Source: Solemya velesiana gill symbiont (GTDB taxonomy: Bacteria; Pseudomonadota; Gammaproteobacteria; Chromatiales; Chromatiaceae). From it: 63,987 nucleotides of DNA. A program made the position numbers and the translations under genes. The stretch covers positions 1 through 63,987 of the forward strand of contig NZ_MPRJ01000004.1 of the NCBI RefSeq assembly GCF_002020805.1, given 5' to 3'. Positions 33,301-48,300 of this stretch are shown in pieces; within the stretch, counting starts at the first letter, position 1, and each line of letters begins with the position of its first letter. The notes beneath the pieces are model-generated. The model saw nothing but the letters and a program-made list of their open reading frames with translations, did not search any database and was not told the origin of the DNA.

Positions 33301-36300
33301 GAACAGTGACATAGATCGCCTGTTTCTCGAACCAGTTGGCGCGAGTGAACAAGACAGATGTGCCTTTTTCAGTTCCCTCGACAGAAAGATCTTTGGTTAC
33401 TGCGACACCGTAACCGCCTGCCAACTGCTCGCTCTCGGTGAGCGGCACCGGTTGAACCGAGATGCGGACATTCTCTTCCGGTGCGCAGGTCAGTACCAGC
33501 CAGTAGCGGTTGACGATCAGGCCGGTATCGGTGGTGGCTTCCTCGAATACACGCAGCGGCCCTTCGTCCATAATCACCATGACACCGGGTTCTTCGTTGT
33601 CTCCAACCTTGGTCGAGATGTCCTGCACGAAGATGGCGTTGTAGGCCTGGACCAAACTGCTGGCATCGTGTTCGATGAGGCCACTGTGGCCTTCGAGACT
33701 GTTGCTGACCACGGTGACGGCCTTGCCGTCGCTGCCGCCTATATTGAAGGTATCACTGCCGACACCCCCGACCACTTCGAGGGCAACCGATTCGCTGGTA
33801 CTTTCGATGAAGAAGCGGTCGTTGCCTTCCAGGGCGTCTACAACGATCTTCTCGATGCCGCCGTAGGTGATGAAGAGGCCGGAACCGTAGACACCCTCGT
33901 CTGTGATCACGAAGTCGTCGCCGAACTCGGTACCGATGACAGTGAGGGTATCGAAGCCGTCGCCGCCCTCTACCCGGACCGGCGCGTTGACGGTGAAGGA
34001 GATGAAGTCCGCACCCTGGCCACCATTGATGTTGGTGTAAGGTGCCTTGGGATCGTCCGGGTTGACCTTGACGAAGGCGCGGATGCGGAAGGTGTCGTCG
34101 TCTTCGTCGCCGAACAGGAAGAGTTCCGCCTTGTTGCTGTAGACGGTGAAACTGTCGTTTCCGAAGCTGCCGCGCAGGGTTGCGTTCTCGCTGATACCGT
34201 TGCTCAGGAAACCGCGGGTAACCTGGGTGGTCTCGAAGTAGTCTTCCTCTGCCAGGCCGTTGTCCGGGTTGGTGCCGTCGCGTGCAGATGCAAAGACCTG
34301 GCCGACCTGGAAGGTGTCGTCGCCGGCATCTCCGAAGATGACCAGCGGAGAGAGCGTATCGTCGAGCACGAAGGTATCATCGCCCTGGCGCCCGAAGATC
34401 TGGATGGATCCATTGATGTTGCCGTCGTAGTTGACCCGTTCGACAAACCCGTTATCCACCGGTTCACGGTTCTCGTCAACCTCGATGGCCGCAACCATGC
34501 CCTGGCCGATTGCCTTGTTCGCCCGCAGCAGGAAGAAGTCAGACTCGTTGGTACCGAAGATTCGCAGCGAATCGACGCCAGGATCAGTGCCAGGACCGTC
34601 ATCAAATACGTTGATCCGGGAAGCACCCAATCCGGACAGCCCGATATCATACTGATCGCTGCCATTCAGGCCATGCAGGCTCAGTTCGGCGCCGATACCA
34701 TTCAGGTAGGTCTGGTTGCCGTACTGGTCGTAGTTCACCAGGAACAGTTCGTTACCTGATCCACCATAAATATTGGTGATTCCCTGGCTCGACTCTATGA
34801 TGATGATGTCGTTATTGACCCCGGCTGTGGGCACTTCATCACCAGTAAAGATCGAGGTGGAACCGGTATGCGTGGAGGCGATAAAGAAGGTGTTGTTACC
34901 GTTGCTCAAACGCAGTTCAAGATTCTCAAAACCCTCGTAGTGGATACCAACGGTCATTCCCAGGCCAGAGATGGTGGTCGTGGTCAGCGATCCCTGCTCT
35001 TGTGCTAGGTCGCCACTGTCGATGACCCACAGATAATCTGCATCACCTGCCGTCTCTCCGTCGGCAACGAGTGTCAGGAGACCATTGGAGATCGAGTTCA
35101 GGGTACTGTCGTATTCGTTTCCTGTAACTGTACTTCCGACGTGAACCTGGTCATTTCCGGCACCCGTATTGACGTTGGTGGCCGCATTGATAGTCTCAAT
35201 GTATATGACGTCAGCGCCAGTACCACTGGTCACATTGGTGTCTACACCGGTGCCACTGTGAGTGCTTAGGATGGTGAAGGTGTTCGCGTTGGCCGCATCA
35301 CCCATGTTGATGTTGACGGTCTCGAGGGTGCTGTAGAGAATGCTGCCACCCATTCCGAGTCCGGTGATGGTTTCGTAGGTCAAGGTGCCGCTATCGTCTG
35401 CATTATCGCTGGTATCATCGAGATCAAGGATATCGGAATCGTTGGCGCCCTGGCCGTTGACCTTCAGCAGTGCACCGATCTCGTTGACTGTTCCACCCGT
35501 ATTGGTACCGTTGTCGACATCCGCATTGCTGCCCACGTAGACGATGTCGGAACCAGCCGCCAGGTTGAGGGTGGTCTGGGTATGAATTGCCTGCACGGCC
35601 AGGATATCCTCGCCGGAGCGGGTGTTGAACTCGACGAACTCGACGTTCGAATAGGTAATGGTCGTTGCCGCCTCGCCGCTGGCCGTTATGGTGCCGACCC
35701 CGGCTTCCGAATCGTGGGTGAACAGGTCGCGATTGTCGGTACCGGTGACCACCAACCTGTCGTCATTGGCCGTATTGTTGTCACTGATGGTGATATCACC
35801 CTCGGTGCCCTGGGGCACGGTGACCAGGTAGTGCTCGTATTCGGAGTCGTTGGCGGCGTTGTTGAGAACCACCTTGCCACGCCAGGAGACGACGCCGAGC
35901 AGCTGGGCGCCGACACGGATGACGTTATCGAGGTCGTTGACCACGAAGGTGTTGTTGCTGGCGCCACCGATGATCTCCGCCTCTTCGAAGAGGTTTCCGA
36001 GATCCTCAACAACGGCATCAGCGTCATAGCGGTCGCCTGCATCAGCCAGTTCGGTATCGGGATCGAGGCCCTGTGCAAACGGCGTTACACCATCATCCTG
36101 GTAGAGGGTACCGACAACCAGGTAGTTGTTGAACAGGCTCACATCCGAATCGAAGGTCTCCAGCAACTTGTCGACATCGGTGGTCTCTTCGTCCGCTTCG
36201 TCGATCTCGCCGTCTTCGTCGTCGTCTATGCCGTTGTAGATACTCCAGCTCGCATCATGGAACTCGTCGTGGCCAAGGCCGCCGGTAACCGTATCGCTGC

Positions 36301-39300
36301 CCAAGCCGCTGTCGATCACATCGTCAAACGGCGAACCTACAATTACGTCATCGCCATCACCGCCGTAGAACTCAAGTGCAATGAGATCCTTGGTAATGGC
36401 AGAGGCGTTGATATCGTCATTGCCACCCTTGGCCTCGATCTTCAGGGTATCGCCTTCGGAGCGTACACTACTGAAGACATTGATGTTGATGTCATTGGTG
36501 AGATCGAAGGTGGTGCGGATACCGTCACCGAAATCATCATCGCTGGTATCTGTCAATTCGATAACATCGCGATTGTCAGAACCCCTGATGATGACTGTAT
36601 CAGCGGCATTGTCATCGGAGATGATCACCACGGGCTGCTGTGAGGTTACCTTGACCGCGTCTTCACCCTCACCAATGGTTTCGGTGACAGTTCTGGTCTG
36701 GCCCGTATCGGTGACCAGCTTGCCGGTATCGATATCCACGTTACCCACGCCTGAACCGTCAAGATAATCCACGGTGATGTTATCGGATCCACTACCTGCA
36801 TCGACCACCAGCCGCTCTATACCGGTGGCTGTGATGTAACCCTGGCTATCATCGTCAACCATGACAGTATTCGTTGTCGGGCTGCTGATGTAGATCACGT
36901 CGTCGTTGATGGAGGCGGTTATCCAGAGCATGTCGCCGTCGGTCTCTGCCGTCTCACCACCAGCCACGTTGTTCAGTTCTGACTCGTCGATAATCCAGGT
37001 GATCAGGTCGTCGCCGTCGCCACCGTCGATGTTATCGTCACCACCACGGCCCTGAATATCATCATCGCCGGTACCACCGTTGATCACATCGTTTGCGGAA
37101 CCGCCCAGCAGTTTGTCGTTGCCACTATCGCCATTCAGCGTGGCCTGACCTGAACCATTATGAATAGCATAGTCAGAACCCGTACCACCGTTATAGACGA
37201 CTGTTGTGGATGCAGATCCGGTTTCAAGGTAGTCATTGCCGTGACCACCGTTGAAGATGGCATGGCCACTGCCTTCATGAATCATTACATCGTTGTCGTT
37301 ATCGAAAGGATCGATAGCGGGGCCGCCGGTGAAGGTTACGTCTGACAGTACACCTTCGCGGATATAGAGATGGTCTGCCCCGGTTCCACCGTCTGCGACA
37401 ATGCTGGAAACACCGGTATAGACCTTTTCACGACCGCCGAACTTGACGCGGACAGTCTCGTTGCCAGCGGTACCTGCAACATGCTCGACGATAAAGACTT
37501 CGTCCTTCTGGTCTTCTGCGATACCGCGGTCCCCCTGGCGAAGATCGCCCATGTTGAGCTGGAGTGCGCCACCGCTCCAGGTCTTGGTACCTCCACTACC
37601 AGCATTACCGGCCAGGTAGATGGGTTTGGGCAGTTCGATGTAGCCCAGGGTAAAGCTCATGGAGACCTTGATCTTAACGAACAGGATCTTCACCGAGGCC
37701 TTGGCGCTGACCTTGATGGGTACACGCCCTGCCCCCTCGGCGGTCACGCTGAAGCTGAAACCGACAGAGGCGAAGGATATGCCGAACGCCTTGAGCTTGG
37801 CCGATGCGCTGAAGCTGATACCGAAGCTGAACTCCTCTGTTTCAGGATTCTGTGTCAGCCATACCCGAGCGGAGAAGTCTGCAAACAGGCCAAATCCGCT
37901 GCTGCCCAGTTTCAGGCCACCCCTGATAGTGATATCGAAGTGACCCTTCGAATTGAGCCAGCCGTTAGCGCTTACCGTGGCAATGCCGAAGAAGTCCATA
38001 CTGGCATTGAATTGGAACTTCCATCCACCGAGGCCGAGCCCCAGGTGACTGCCCACATCGATACGGAAGCCGGCGTTGAACTTCAGCACCTTGAGGATGA
38101 CGATCTTGCCGTTCAGGGCCAGGGTGAATGACTCTTTTGCAATCGTGATGCCTGAAAGTGTGCGAGCGGCTCCAGATGTGTTGAGTTGCAGTGTGCCGTT
38201 AGCCTCGATCTCGAAGATGCGCAGAATATCGACGTCGAGGGAGACATCAAGTACAAGGGCCAGACCGGGGTTACTATCCAGGTAGACGCCTGCACCACCC
38301 TTGGCCTGGAGGCTCATGGGACCGAGTATCAGGGTCACATCGAACTCGATGGTGAATGTCGGGTACTGCATGCGGATGGTGACCGAACCACTGGCCGAAG
38401 CAAAGCCGAGGAAGGTCACCGAGCCGTTGATGGTCAACAGGAATCCGGATTCGACCAGTATGCCGTCTGCCGTCTCCTTGGCGTAATCGGCGGTGTTGAG
38501 TTCCAGCAGGCCGCTTGCACTGAACTGCAGACCCAGGTCGCCGCCGAATCCGGCGTCGATATCGACCGCCATTCTGAGGACCAGCCCTTCATTATCGATC
38601 AACAGGCTGCCGTTGACACTAAGCTCACCAATGCCATCCAGTATCAGCACGGCATCAACTACAACTGCAAGTCTTAGGGTTTCTTCCGGCGTTCCTTCGT
38701 TCACTTTTTCGAATGCGAGGGTAAACCGGCCTTCAATGACCACCAGGTCTGCGATGTTCATGCTGCCCAGGAGGACAATGAACAGACCAGGAGTCAGTGC
38801 GATCTCGTTTATGTAGAATTGTGATGAGTCAGCAGGATCCAGCATCAGTTCATAGGCTGCTGCAGAATCCGGGTCGACTGCTTCATAGGGCACGCTTTCA
38901 TCCACGTAGTAATCGTGCTCCTCGTAGAATTCGTACTTGGTGACAAACGAGTCCACGTAGACCGTTTCGCCAAAGGTATTCACCTCGAGCACGAAGAAGC
39001 CTTCGATATTCACACCCGGAATGATGCCGTTGCTGTCGGTAGCAAGTGACAGGGAGGCTCGACCTATAAGACCGGCACCCAACTCGTCACCATTACCTTC
39101 TATGCCGTCGGGATCGTAATTGGAGTAAAGAACAAAGTGGAGCGAACCTGTCAGAACACCCACATACTCTACTTCGGCACTGACTGCACCGGCGATCTCG
39201 ACAGTGGCGCCATACTGCGACACGGAGGCGGTGAAGGCGATGAAACCGTTCAGGGTTATGACGTCGAACAGGTTGATCGAACCCTGGATCCTGGCTGCCA

Positions 39301-42300
39301 GGTAAGCCTCCGGAGCACCACCTGATGGTTCATCCCCCAACAGCGTCGGTGCGGTTGCAAAGATCTCAATCTCTGTCGGATCACTCGGCAGCAACAATGG
39401 CAGGAAGGAGTCCGGAACCTGGAATGCCTGCTCTTTCAAGGTGGTGTTCAGCATCACCTTGACTTCACCCTTGATAGTGAAATTGGCACCGGAATCCTCG
39501 CTCGGTCCATTCTCGGCCGTTTCGGGTTCTGTGCCAACACTGAGCTCAAGGCTGAACAGGGCCGCAATACCGGCGATACCTGCGTCAGGATTTTCTACAT
39601 AACCACCATTGCCATCCTCCATCAGGTCGAGATCGAGTATGACCAGACCCGTGGCCTTGCCTTCAAGGGGACTACCCTCTGTCGGCAACAGTGCCGCATT
39701 GGCAAGCGCAAAGATCTCGAACCGGGTCGGCTGTATGTTCAGGTAGAAGCCACCGTTCATGGTGACCCACGGATTTTCGAAGTCACCGTCAGGTTCGATA
39801 TTCAGCTGACCCAGGATCTCGATGCTGAAGGAGAGCGGTGCCATCTCGAAGGTCTGGTATTCGGACCTTACGATCAGGGTCTCGGTCTCGCCACGCTTGT
39901 CGAGTTCGACAAAGTAGACGTCGTTGCCGTCGAAGATCTTCCACTTGCTGAAATCGGCGCGCTGGACGATAGCCATGACGGAGGCATCGTCGCCCAGGGT
40001 GACATCAACCTTCGACAGGAAGAGGTCCTTCCAGGTCTGGGAGAGTGCCTGCTCGCTGAACAGGCCGCTGGAGAGTTCATTGGCCTTGGAGACGTCCTCA
40101 TTGACATCGAAGATCTCGTCTCCGGGAATGCCTTCCAGTGAGATACGCTCGGTCTTCGGTGCGCTGGTGGCATTAATCTGCAACAGTGCACTGCCCTTCA
40201 GTTGGATGCCGAGGTTCTCGAGGAACTCGAAGTTGGTCTGGATCTTGGCGACACCCCAGAACTGCGGCAGTGATCCGAAACTGAGATCCTGTTGCAGGAT
40301 GAAACGGGCCGCAATGGAACCAATGTTGCCCAGCTTGATGATCTTGACCGTACCCGAAACATCCAGGGTGAAACGGACTGCAGTCCTGCCGTCTTCAAAC
40401 TCAGCTTTACCGATTTCCAGTGTCATCTGGCCGCGGATGTCGAGAATCGGCTCGTCCAGGAAGCCGGCACCATTGAGCTGCAGACCACCGGCGATGGTGA
40501 TGAAGAAGACCTGTCCGGTGACAGTACCCTGGTCGTTGCCGTTATCCTGGGTATTGTCCTGTACCTGCTCGAGCAGGTTGAAGCGCTCGGTTTCGGCACC
40601 ACCCGGATTGCCGACCTCGTCCAGCCAGCCTGCATCGGCGAACACGACCTTAACCGAGCCGGCTTCATAGTCGCGCTCCAGGTAGTAACGGAAGGTTACC
40701 TGGTCATCATCTTCGCTGATCTTGGTCGGATCGACAGCCACCATGGTCGCACCATCGATGGTGAATTCGTCACCGTCGATAGTGGCCTTATCGATGGCCA
40801 CGCCACCCGCCTTGTTGTAGCGGACATCGATCCAGGTCTTGGTGTCGGCCTGGTTGATGGTGATCGAATCGGTCTCGACAACTTCGCTGACCTCGTTGTT
40901 GGTATCAACATCGGCATCGTAGTTGAAGGTCCAGGAGCCAGCCACATAGGTAACGGTAACCTTGTCACCGGTTACGACTGCACCCTGGTCACTAAAATCG
41001 AAGCGGTAGGTTCCCGGAGGTCCCTGGGCGCCGATCAGTGAGACAAGCAGCTGACTCGCAGTGCTGTCGGCGACGGTAATTTCGTCGCCGGCGATGGAGT
41101 CAGTATCAAGATCCTGGGTGCTGCCGAAGGATACGGTAATGTATTTGACACCACTATCATCCTCCTGAACCATGGCTTCGAAATCGGCAAAGTTGGCGAT
41201 TCCGTCACCACTGACCTGATCTACGAACTCATAGCTTTCGCTGATGAAGTCGATGTCGAAAGTAATGCTTGGTTCTTCGAAGCTTCCGGTATACCAGTAG
41301 CGGAAGGTGTAGGTACCGGCCACATCGTCCTGCTCGAGCAGTACCGGTGCCTTGCTGTCGTCCAGCGTGATCGGGCTGTCGTCAGGCAACGTGAATTCCG
41401 GATCGAGATCGGTGACCGACTCGATATCCAGCTCTGACGCATAGGCCGGAAGCGTGAAGACCACGTCAAAGTAGCCCCGCTCGTTGAGGTCGGTGACATC
41501 CAGGTTTGCACCGTCCACCGGGTCTACCAGGTCAGCGGTGAGCTCTTCCACCGCAAAGCTTTCAACACCGGGCAGGTGTCCTACCACCCTGTTCTCATCG
41601 CTGCCGACATCGATGCCTTCCTCATCCTGCTGCACGGACTGGAAGCTGTTCTCTTCAAGTGTCAGGGTAACATCGCCACCCACGAACTCACCCATCAGGT
41701 AGTAACGGAAGGTGTTGGAGCCGGACATTTGGGTCGGCGTCATGCTTGAGAGTGCAATGGTGTCGATTCCGTCACCACCGAGGACAAACTCGGCATCCGC
41801 ATCGGTGACGGAGTCCACATCCAGTTCGTACCCTGCAACCGGCCTGTAGGAGACGTCGATATAGGTCAGGTTGACGGTTGTCGGGTCGACAACGGTGTAC
41901 TGGCCGTTGCTTTCGCTCTCTACACTGTTGCCGTCTTCGTCGAGCATGGACCAGGTGTTCGGCAGGAAGGAGACCACGATATCGCCGGACTCGTAGCTGC
42001 CGGTGACCCAGTACCGGAAGGTATAACTGTTGGCTTCCTGATCAACCAGCTCCGGTGCCTGGGTTTCATCAAGCTCGATTCCGGGCTGATCGAGAATGGT
42101 GAATTCATTACCATCTTCACCGAAATCCTTGACCGAGGTGATATCCAGTTCCATGCCAAGCGGTACCGTGATAATCACGTCGATGAAGCCCTGGTTGTTG
42201 AGGGTGTTGACGCCTATGCCACTGCCGTTTGCCGGGCTGGTCAGGTCAGCGCTGGTACCCTGAACGGTGAAGGTTTCGGTTTCACCCAGGTTCGTGATTG

Positions 42301-45300
42301 TTCCGCCTTCATCCTGCAAGGTGCCGATCTGGAAGTTGACATCCACGGCTCCCAGGTCGAATGGACCGGTTACCACGTAGCGGTAGACATTGTCGCCCAT
42401 GGCCAGAGGAGCAAAGGTGGTATTGATAGTGGCGACAACGTTAGCGGTGTCGTGCTCGGCCAGGGTGAACTGTTCGCCACCAATGAGTGTCACACCGTCT
42501 GCTGCATTGCTGGGAGTGTACCTGACGTCGATATAGGTACGCGCATTGGTACCGGAAAGGTCGCCTTTGTTCTCAGGTTCAAACGTAGTCGTGGTATCGG
42601 CAAAACTCCAGGAATTGGCGATAAAGGTAACCGTGACATCCTCGGTACCTGCCAGTGCATCAAGATAATCGTCGGAAACCAGTGTCAGTGAATCGACACT
42701 GCCACCATCGACTGTCAGGCTGTCAGCTATCAAGCTGAGCGTGATTGGACCATCAACATCGTAATACGTGCCGCTACTGCCGGTGAGCCAGTAGCGGAAG
42801 GTATCGCCACCCAGGTCTTCCGGTGCACGGGTGCCATCGAGGGCAATGCTGAAGGCTTGATCGTTGGCCGGGTCATAGCTTGCATTCTGTGCCGGAGCAA
42901 TGATTTCAAATTCGGCGGACAGGTCGGTGACCGAATCAAGGTCCAGTGTACCGCCGCTCAGGTTGAACGTGACATCCAGGTAACCTGCGCTGTCGAAACG
43001 GAAGCGGTAGAGATTCTCTGCTTCATCGACCAGTTCTGCCGCCTCATTCAGATCAAGGGCGATTTCACGACCCGTGGCCGTTTCGGTCAGCGTGAATTCC
43101 GCAGCGGTATCCAGTATGGAAGCGGAGTCGATCTCGTAGCCTGCGGGCACACCGTCATCCGGCATGCTGTCGAAGTCCAGCTCGATGTAGTTGGTGTCTT
43201 CCAGGGTCACCGCTTCAGTACCCGGAGCATGGGCATCAAGCGTGTAGGCCCAGCTGCCAGGCTCGAAAGTCAGGATGACTTCGGCGTTCAGGTTGCCCAG
43301 GTTGACCGTACCCATCTCGGTGGCAAGGCCGGCATCATCATATAACCAGGTTTCGGTCTGGAAGGTGACTTCCACGTCGCCGCTCGCGGCAAACTCGCCA
43401 GTGATCCAGTAACGTACGGTACCGGTCAGATCACTGACCAGTTCAGGTGCCTTGGAAGTATCGATAGCGACCGTGCCCTTGCCTGCACCACCGAGGGTGA
43501 ACTCATCGAATCTCTCGCCTTCATCGAGGATCGTAGCGTAATCGATCACCTTCCCTTCCGGTGCTTCCGGATAGGTGATGTCGATGTAGTCCTTGTCGGT
43601 ATCGAAGTTGCCGATCAGCCAATAACGATAGATATGCTCTGTCTCTGATATCTTTACAGGTGCCTGGCTGCTGTCCAGGATGACACTGCCGAGTCCGGCG
43701 CCACTGAGGGTGAACTCGGGATCCAGGTCCGTTATGGAGTCGATATCGATGGTGTAACCGGTATCGGCATCCGGGAAGGTGACATCAATAAAGTTGCGGC
43801 CATTGATCTGGGTAACGTCGATATTACCTTCATTGTAGGGTCCTGCCAGGTCTGCTATAGGACCTTCTACGCGGAGGCTGTCAATGCTGGCTTCGCCTTC
43901 GTTTCCGTCGGTGTCGAGCCAGCCTTGTTCGCCACTGAGTGCGAGGAACCTGATCTCGACGTTACTCGGGTCGTAATTAAAGCCGCCCTGAGTAATGTCG
44001 TAACGGAATCGGCTGATGCCTTCATCAGTCAGGTAGGTGATGAGTTCGTCGGTATCAATACCTCCACTTTCATCATAGTCCTTACCTTCCACCACTGATG
44101 CTTCAAGCAGGTAGTCTTCGTTGAAGGCCATCTCGATGGAATCAGGCGTTCCTTCAACGGTGACCTGGGTCTCAAAGGTCCCGTCGTTGTTGCCATCGAT
44201 CCAGAGTTCAAACTCGGCTCCGCCATCCAGGATGCTCGCATAGTCGATGCTGGCTCCGGGCGCAGGCTTGAAGATGACGTCGATGTACCTGGGCTCGTTA
44301 TTGAGTGCGCTGACATCGACGCTGTCGCCCGCAAACGGGCCAACCACGCTGGCCTCGGGTGACGCCACGTTGAAGAATTCGATCGACTCGACGCTGCTGG
44401 CACCGCTGGAATCCTTCCAGTGATCCGCATTGAAGATGACCCGGTATTCGCCGGACACGAACTCGACCGCCGGGTCGAAGAAGAAGCGTACGGTCTGGCC
44501 ACCCAACGCGGTCGGCGTGATGGTGGTGCTGTTGGCCGCGAAGGAGACAAATTGCCCGGTACCTTCGTCCTTCTTCTGCACCATGAAGGCAGCCACACCG
44601 CTGTTGACGATTGACTGGATAACCACATCATCGACATCTCCGCCCTCGCCCGGCAGGAACTTGACATCGATGTAGGCTGCCTGGGTCAGCGCAAGGCCGG
44701 TTTCATCGTGACTATCGAAGGCAAGATTAAAGTTGTCATCCGGCAGTTCACCGTGATCTGAAGGAGCGTCTTCACCAGTTGACGCCAGGTAGGACCAGGT
44801 CTCCTTGATATAGGTGATATTGAGACCGCCGGTGGTCGTACCCAGGGTCCAGAAGCGGAAGGTCGTACTGCCGAGATGCACCGGTGCCTGGGTCAGGTCC
44901 AGCTTCACTTCGCTGCTGTCTATGGCGAACTCAGGTTCAAGGTCGAGGACAGAATCGATGTTCAGCTTGGTCACGCTGATCAAGGTATCGACCAGTGCAT
45001 CCGGCAGTTCGACATCGATGTAGCCGCGTTCGTTGAGCATGCCTGCACCGACGGAGTTGCCGTCCTCGGGGCCTGCCAGCATGGCGGTTGGATCGGACAC
45101 TTCCGGATTGGCAACGGTGAAGTAGACCTCGTCTCCGTTGGCATCGCGGAAACCCATCTTCAGCTTGCCGTTGATGGAGAGCAGGTCGACCTGTTCCGGA
45201 ATGTCGGCCAGGAACAGTACCGTGACCTCGCCATTGAGCACCTTGGAGAGGTCAGCGTAGAGCTTGCCACTGATACTGATGTTGTCTGCGGCGAAGTTGA

Positions 45301-48300
45301 GCTTGCCGATGATCAGGAATTTGCCGTCTGTACTAAACCTGATCACTACCTCACCGTTGAACACCTGTTGCGAGGCATACATCGAGTAGATCTTACCGCC
45401 ACCGGTGATGGTCATGGGAGACGTGAATGCAGCCAGGAAGCCCTGTCCTGGTGGCAGATCCTTGGTGGCCAGGTACTGCTTCACGATCTGCTGCTTGACG
45501 CTCTCCAGCCAGCTTTCGGGCGTAACGTCGGTTGGCAGTCCGAATTCAGGTCTGCGCAGATCGTATGGATCTTCAATGGACGGCAGGGACTTGAAGAATT
45601 CCACGCCGGCGGTAAAGTCGTTGAGTGCCAGGCCGATATGAGGCTCGATCATGATGCCGCCGGGCACAGATACACTGAGCAGCACGCCGAGCGGACCCAG
45701 TTCGGAGAGTGCAAACTGGATGGTCAGTCCGCCAACACCCGGAAATTCGAAGCCGCCCTGCAGGCCGAAGAAGATGATCCGCTTGGCAACCGGCGTGACA
45801 GTATCGAAAGTATCAATGATCTGGCCGCCCTCACTCAACTTGAGGATACCGCCGATAAGGGCTGCCTCGATGGTGCCGCCAAACATGTTGCCCTTAACGC
45901 TGACACCGATTGAACGAATATCGACGATTGGGAACTGGCCGTCGAGGAGTTTGCCCACGTCGATCTTGACGCCTTCGATGAGACCGGAGATCTCCAGTCC
46001 CGGCACACCCTGTATGCCTTCCACCGCCGCTGAGAGCGTAAGCAGGAAGTCTGTCGGATCTGCCTGGATGTCCGGCCATTCGATACCGATCTCGGTGATC
46101 TTGATGGGCAGGAAGCTCGGCCACTTGAAGCTCTCGCCGCTAGCTGAACCAATGCTGATGAAGACACCGAATCCTTGCTTGGTTACGAAGGTGCCATCAC
46201 CAAGGAATGCAAAGTTGCGACCTTCACCACCCAGCAGCAGGGAGCCGATCTTCACTTCGGCGCCAACCGCTTCGAAGGCAATCAACTCTTCATTGGCTGC
46301 CGCACCGGTGTCGAGCTTCAGGCCACGGCCGGTCAACGAAAGGAAACTGCCAAGCTGGATCTTGAAGGTATCAACTTCGAAGACGAAGGCTTCCACCTTA
46401 CCGTCATCGTCAAATTCGATGGTGGCACGTAACGCCTCTGTATCCGGCTGGTTGAGCGCCAGGTTGTCACCAGGTTCCGAGGTGAGGCGATCGCTGATCT
46501 CTGCGGAGATCGGCATGCCCGGGAAGAACTTGGCACCGCCGGAGGCGATGAAAATGGAACCAGTGAACTTGAACTGCTGGCCGAAGGTGACCGAGAAGTT
46601 CTGCACGCCAATACGGATATCCTTGAGCTCGAGGATGCTGCCGATCTTGATCGCCGCGCCGGATTCCGCACCCGTGCTGTCGGTCATCTTCGCGGCACCT
46701 GGGCAGCTGCTGCCGTAGCAGAGCATGGCTTCGCCGATGGTGAAGCCGCTGTCGGTGACCACCAGGCCGGGGTCGCCATTGGCCGGGCTGATGGAGCCGG
46801 TAACGCCCAGGGCCGGGAAGCTGATGGAGGCTGACTGGATACGTACGAACTCTTGAGGCTCGCCGCCCTCGGCTTCCTTATCGTAATTTGGGTCGTAGGA
46901 GAACTTGATACCGGAGCCCGTGACCTTGAGCAGGTTCGGAATGTTGGCTTCGAGGGTACCGATCTCGAGGCTGAACTTGCCAGTCAATCCGATGGGGAAG
47001 CCATCGGGATCGCCGCTGAGCAGGCCGAGGATATCCACGGTGACATCGAAGGTACCCAGGACGCCGGTCAGGGTAACGCCGACACCGCTGTTGCTTTGTG
47101 TGGCCGCACCCTCGTCGCCGCCGAACGACAGGCTGGCCAGGTCCGCACCGATAGCGATGCTGAGGACCAGTTCGCCCTCCTGGAAACCAAGGTTGGCGAG
47201 ACTCAGTGACGGGCCTTCGAGGGTCAGCGGACCGATCTTGATGCCATTGCTTGCAGATGCTGCATCCTGGGCCGCGGCATCAACGGTGAAGCGCTGTACG
47301 ATCCTGAGGCTGCTGATATCGTCCGGATCGGAGTAATCACCGTCGTCGTTCTTGTCGACACCCCAGGAGCCGGCAATCACTTCAACAACAACCTCACCAT
47401 TCTTGAACGCCTCGGTGATGTTGCCGTCTTTGGCGGTTACGTAGTAGCGGTAGGTGACGGAACCCGTTGCCGGGTTGCCTGTGGCCTTCAGCGGTGTGCC
47501 CTGCAGAATATTGGTAGTGGGCTGCAGGCTGATGTTCGCGGCCCCTGCCCCGCTGAGGCGGATTTCGTCGCCATCAATACCTACAATTCTGCCGCCGGCC
47601 GGGTTGATGAAGGTAACGTCGATATAGCGCTTCGCATTGAGCGAGGAGAGGCTGACCGTGGCACCGCTGTACGGGTTGGCCAGGGTTGCGCTGGGCTGCG
47701 GTGCAGGCTTATCCGCATCCGGCAGGCTCGGATTGATCGGGAAGTAGATGGTGAACTGCTCGGTCTCGGCAGCATTGTTGACACCGCGCATATCCGACCA
47801 GCTGCCGGCCAGGAAGTTAATCTCGATGCGCTTGTCGAGCTCGGCCTGGTTGAACTCACCGGTCAACGTGTAGCGGTAGGTGTTGTCGTTATAGGCATCC
47901 TCCACCTTGGTGGGTGTGCTGTTGACCGTCACCGTACCGACAGCAAGGCCGCCAATAGTGAATTCCGGACTGGAGTCGAGGATAGAGGCCTCGTTCAGAC
48001 CGGCGCCGTTGACGTCGTTGAAGACGACATCGATGTAACCGTTGTTGAGATCGTAGCCGTTGACGAATGTGCCGGCTCTCGGTGATGCGAGATCGACCGT
48101 AATCGGTCGGAGCGCCGATGTCGGTGTTGCGATGGTGGCCTCGGTACCGAAGATGGTGTAACCACTGACCCGCAGATCCTGCAGCTGGAAGCCCTGGCCA
48201 CCACCCAGGCTGAAGCGTGCTGCGCCGGAGATGGCGAAGTCGGGATCGCTGTCCTCGAGACCCGGGATATTGACGGCCACTTCAGCATTGGGCACATCCA

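Noticed and set aside
18689-34759. Long open frames on the plus strand inside the giant gene, such as 18689-20380, 23999-25393 and 33251-34759
   Set aside because: They are antisense to a clearly coding repeat protein, have biased repetitive composition (runs of V, D, G, A) mirroring its codons, and show no recognisable domain or ribosome-binding site.
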